A stretch of DNA of 64,000 nt, from assembly GCF_037975245.1 (NCBI RefSeq), contig NC_092569.1, positions 2,925,001-2,989,000 of the forward strand, written 5' to 3'. Numbering within the stretch: position 1 is the first letter of the stretch; each line of letters opens with the position of its first letter. The stretch comes from Apostichopus japonicus. Taxonomy: Eukaryota > Echinodermata > Holothuroidea > Aspidochirotida > Stichopodidae. Under the pieces are notes generated by a model. That model was not told where the DNA came from. It made no database searches and saw only the letters and a list, made by a program, of their open reading frames with translations. Made by a program: the position numbers and the translations under genes. Below are positions 62,948 through 64,000 of this stretch, piece by piece.

Positions 62948-64000
62948 CTAAAACATCTGGTCTGGGGGCACTGACGAGCCAGGTGGCCTACAACCCCACA
63001 TTTAAAACATTTTTGGGGCACCCTGTTCATCAATGGGGGTATATCATTTGGCCTACGGGGTTTTGGGGTTGAGTAATCGCTCTCCTGTCTGTCTGCTCTT
63101 TGGAGCTCCTCAAGTTTCTTGGTAAGCTCCCTAACCTTCACCTCCAAGTCAGGGACCACTGGGGATGGGGCTGCCGAATGCATTAGTACTCTCCCGGTTT
63201 GAGCATTTATTTTGAGGTGTCTCCGGTCGACACACTCTTGTTCGGCCAAACGTGTCAGCCGAAGGAGATCTCCAAAATTTCTCGCCTCTTGGTAGTTGTG
63301 CCGAACGGCCCCCCTTACGTCATCGTCCACGAGACCCTTCCAAAACACTACCCTAAGGGTCCGGTCCACCTCTTCTGCAGAGATCCCTCCTCTGTCTTTA
63401 GCCTTCATGACAAGGCTTTCTAATCTACACCCAAAGGCTGCAGTTGTTTCTCCTTTCTGCTGGTGTGTATTATAGGCCTGTGCTAGCAAGTCAGCCCCTG
63501 ATTCCACAGTTCCATAAATTCCCTCCAGCTTTTCAACTATTTCCTCAATACTTGAGTTTGGGCCTAAATGTCTTACTACCCTTGCTGCTTGGCCCCTCAG
63601 GGAATTCCTTACTGCATTCTCTATAACCTCCTTAGAGTGCACTTCTTGTTGCAGGAGACAAGAGATCTCGTACTCCCACATCTCAAAGTTTTCTACGCTT
63701 AATTTATTGTTGGTCTCCCCAGCAAAGACCGAAATTCTTGGGGGTTGGATGATGGTGGTCCCCATGGGTTGGCGAGCTGGGGGAGCTGATCCCTCTGAGG
63801 ATAAACTCAGGTTATCGTCTTTTTGCACAGTGTAACCTGCTAGCTTCAAGGCTTTGATCATGTCTTGTCGAGACATCTCGCTTGAGGGGCTTTGTATGGA
63901 AAGGCTAAGGGAAATTCCCTTGAAAACCTCATCCTTCAGATCTGTCACTGCCTTTTCTGCTATCTCTGCAGACACATACTCACACAAACCAACGCTAGGG
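62854..64000 (-). CDS. gag: retrotransposon gag, 5' part outside the window
   Basis: The frame stays open to the window edge with no convincing ATG, so its start lies outside. A capsid-like helical region (FEMWEYEISCLLQQ, LRGQAARVVRHLG, FGDLLRLTRLAEQE) resembles the Gag fold shared with host PNMA proteins. It ends with two CCHC zinc knuckles (CFKCGVVGHLARQC, CFRCNQSGHIATFC) that bind the element RNA. Confidence 0.93.
   Translation of the reverse strand, partial: PSVGLCEYVSAEIAEKAVTDLKDEVFKGISLSLSIQSPSSEMSRQDMIKALKLAGYTVQKDDNLSLSSEGSAPPARQPMGTTIIQPPRISVFAGETNNKLSVENFEMWEYEISCLLQQEVHSKEVIENAVRNSLRGQAARVVRHLGPNSSIEEIVEKLEGIYGTVESGADLLAQAYNTHQQKGETTAAFGCRLESLVMKAKDRGGISAEEVDRTLRVVFWKGLVDDDVRGAVRHNYQEARNFGDLLRLTRLAEQECVDRRHLKINAQTGRVLMHSAAPSPVVPDLEVKVRELTKKLEELQRADRQESDYSTPKPRRPNDIPPLMNRVPQKCFKCGVVGHLARQCPQTRCFRCNQSGHIATFCRTSTQVNLNSPRSLIPGEQ

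Larger units (their letters stand above)
56155..64000 (-). mobile_element. Ty3/gypsy LTR retrotransposon, right end outside the window
   Basis: Order on the minus strand: gag, protease, reverse transcriptase, RNase H, integrase, polypurine tract, 3' LTR. Integrase after RNase H defines Ty3/gypsy (Metaviridae). The visible part looks whole: the reading frames are long and open, and the LTR has TG...CA ends. The left border is fixed by comparison with the paralogous empty site in copy 1 of the duplication. The 5' LTR, primer binding site and start of gag lie beyond the window. Intact frames suggest a young insertion, certainly younger than the duplication it interrupts. Confidence 0.95.

Overview
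The window looks like a nuclear genome segment from a marine invertebrate deuterostome, most likely an echinoderm and perhaps a sea cucumber. This is inferred from long introns with GT/AG borders, vertebrate-like orthologues (HBS1L, a Golgi carbohydrate sulfotransferase), an animal phytochelatin synthase, abundant (AT)n microsatellites, G/C homopolymers and transposon remnants. The species cannot be fixed from sequence alone.

Left part (1-25 kb, + strand). A two-exon candidate gene (3372-5831) encodes a tyrosine-motif, acidic, adaptor-like protein with a 38-residue polyglutamate tract. An eight-exon gene (9943-24921) encodes a type I membrane protein: signal peptide, CUB domain, Ser/Thr-rich stalk, one membrane span and a 360-residue cytoplasmic tail with about 20 tyrosines, several in YxxP context. 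The CUB domain is split by a 5.5 kb intron that contains a complete intronless rhodopsin-class GPCR gene (14152-15282, same strand) and a 770 bp hAT-like non-autonomous transposon. Two more small hAT-like elements, each with a perfect 8 bp target duplication, lie in the next intron.

Middle (26-51 kb, - strand). A three-exon carbohydrate sulfotransferase gene (26106-28501; 425 aa) is followed by about 4.7 kb of unassigned sequence. Then comes HBS1L (33165-51246), the translational GTPase of ribosome rescue, whose 18 exon pieces give 694 aa in frame. Between its shared exon 4 and the GTPase exons lies a large 3'-terminal alternative exon (46388-48132) matching the layout of the human short isoform HBS1LV3, which is the metazoan SKI7 that bridges the exosome and the SKI complex.

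Right part (51-64 kb). Head-to-head with HBS1L sits a short intronless phytochelatin-synthase gene (52653-53306, +) with an intact Cys-His-Asp triad and no C-terminal domain. The 0.85 kb flank between the two genes has a second, roughly 90 percent identical copy at 55331-56154. Comparing the two copies exposes two insertions: a 221 bp inverted-repeat MITE with a 3 bp target duplication in copy 1, and a Ty3/gypsy LTR retrotransposon in copy 2. The retrotransposon (56155 to beyond the window end, minus orientation, 1.76 kb LTR) has long pol and gag frames that look whole in the visible part. A second phytochelatin-synthase copy may lie beyond the right edge of the window.
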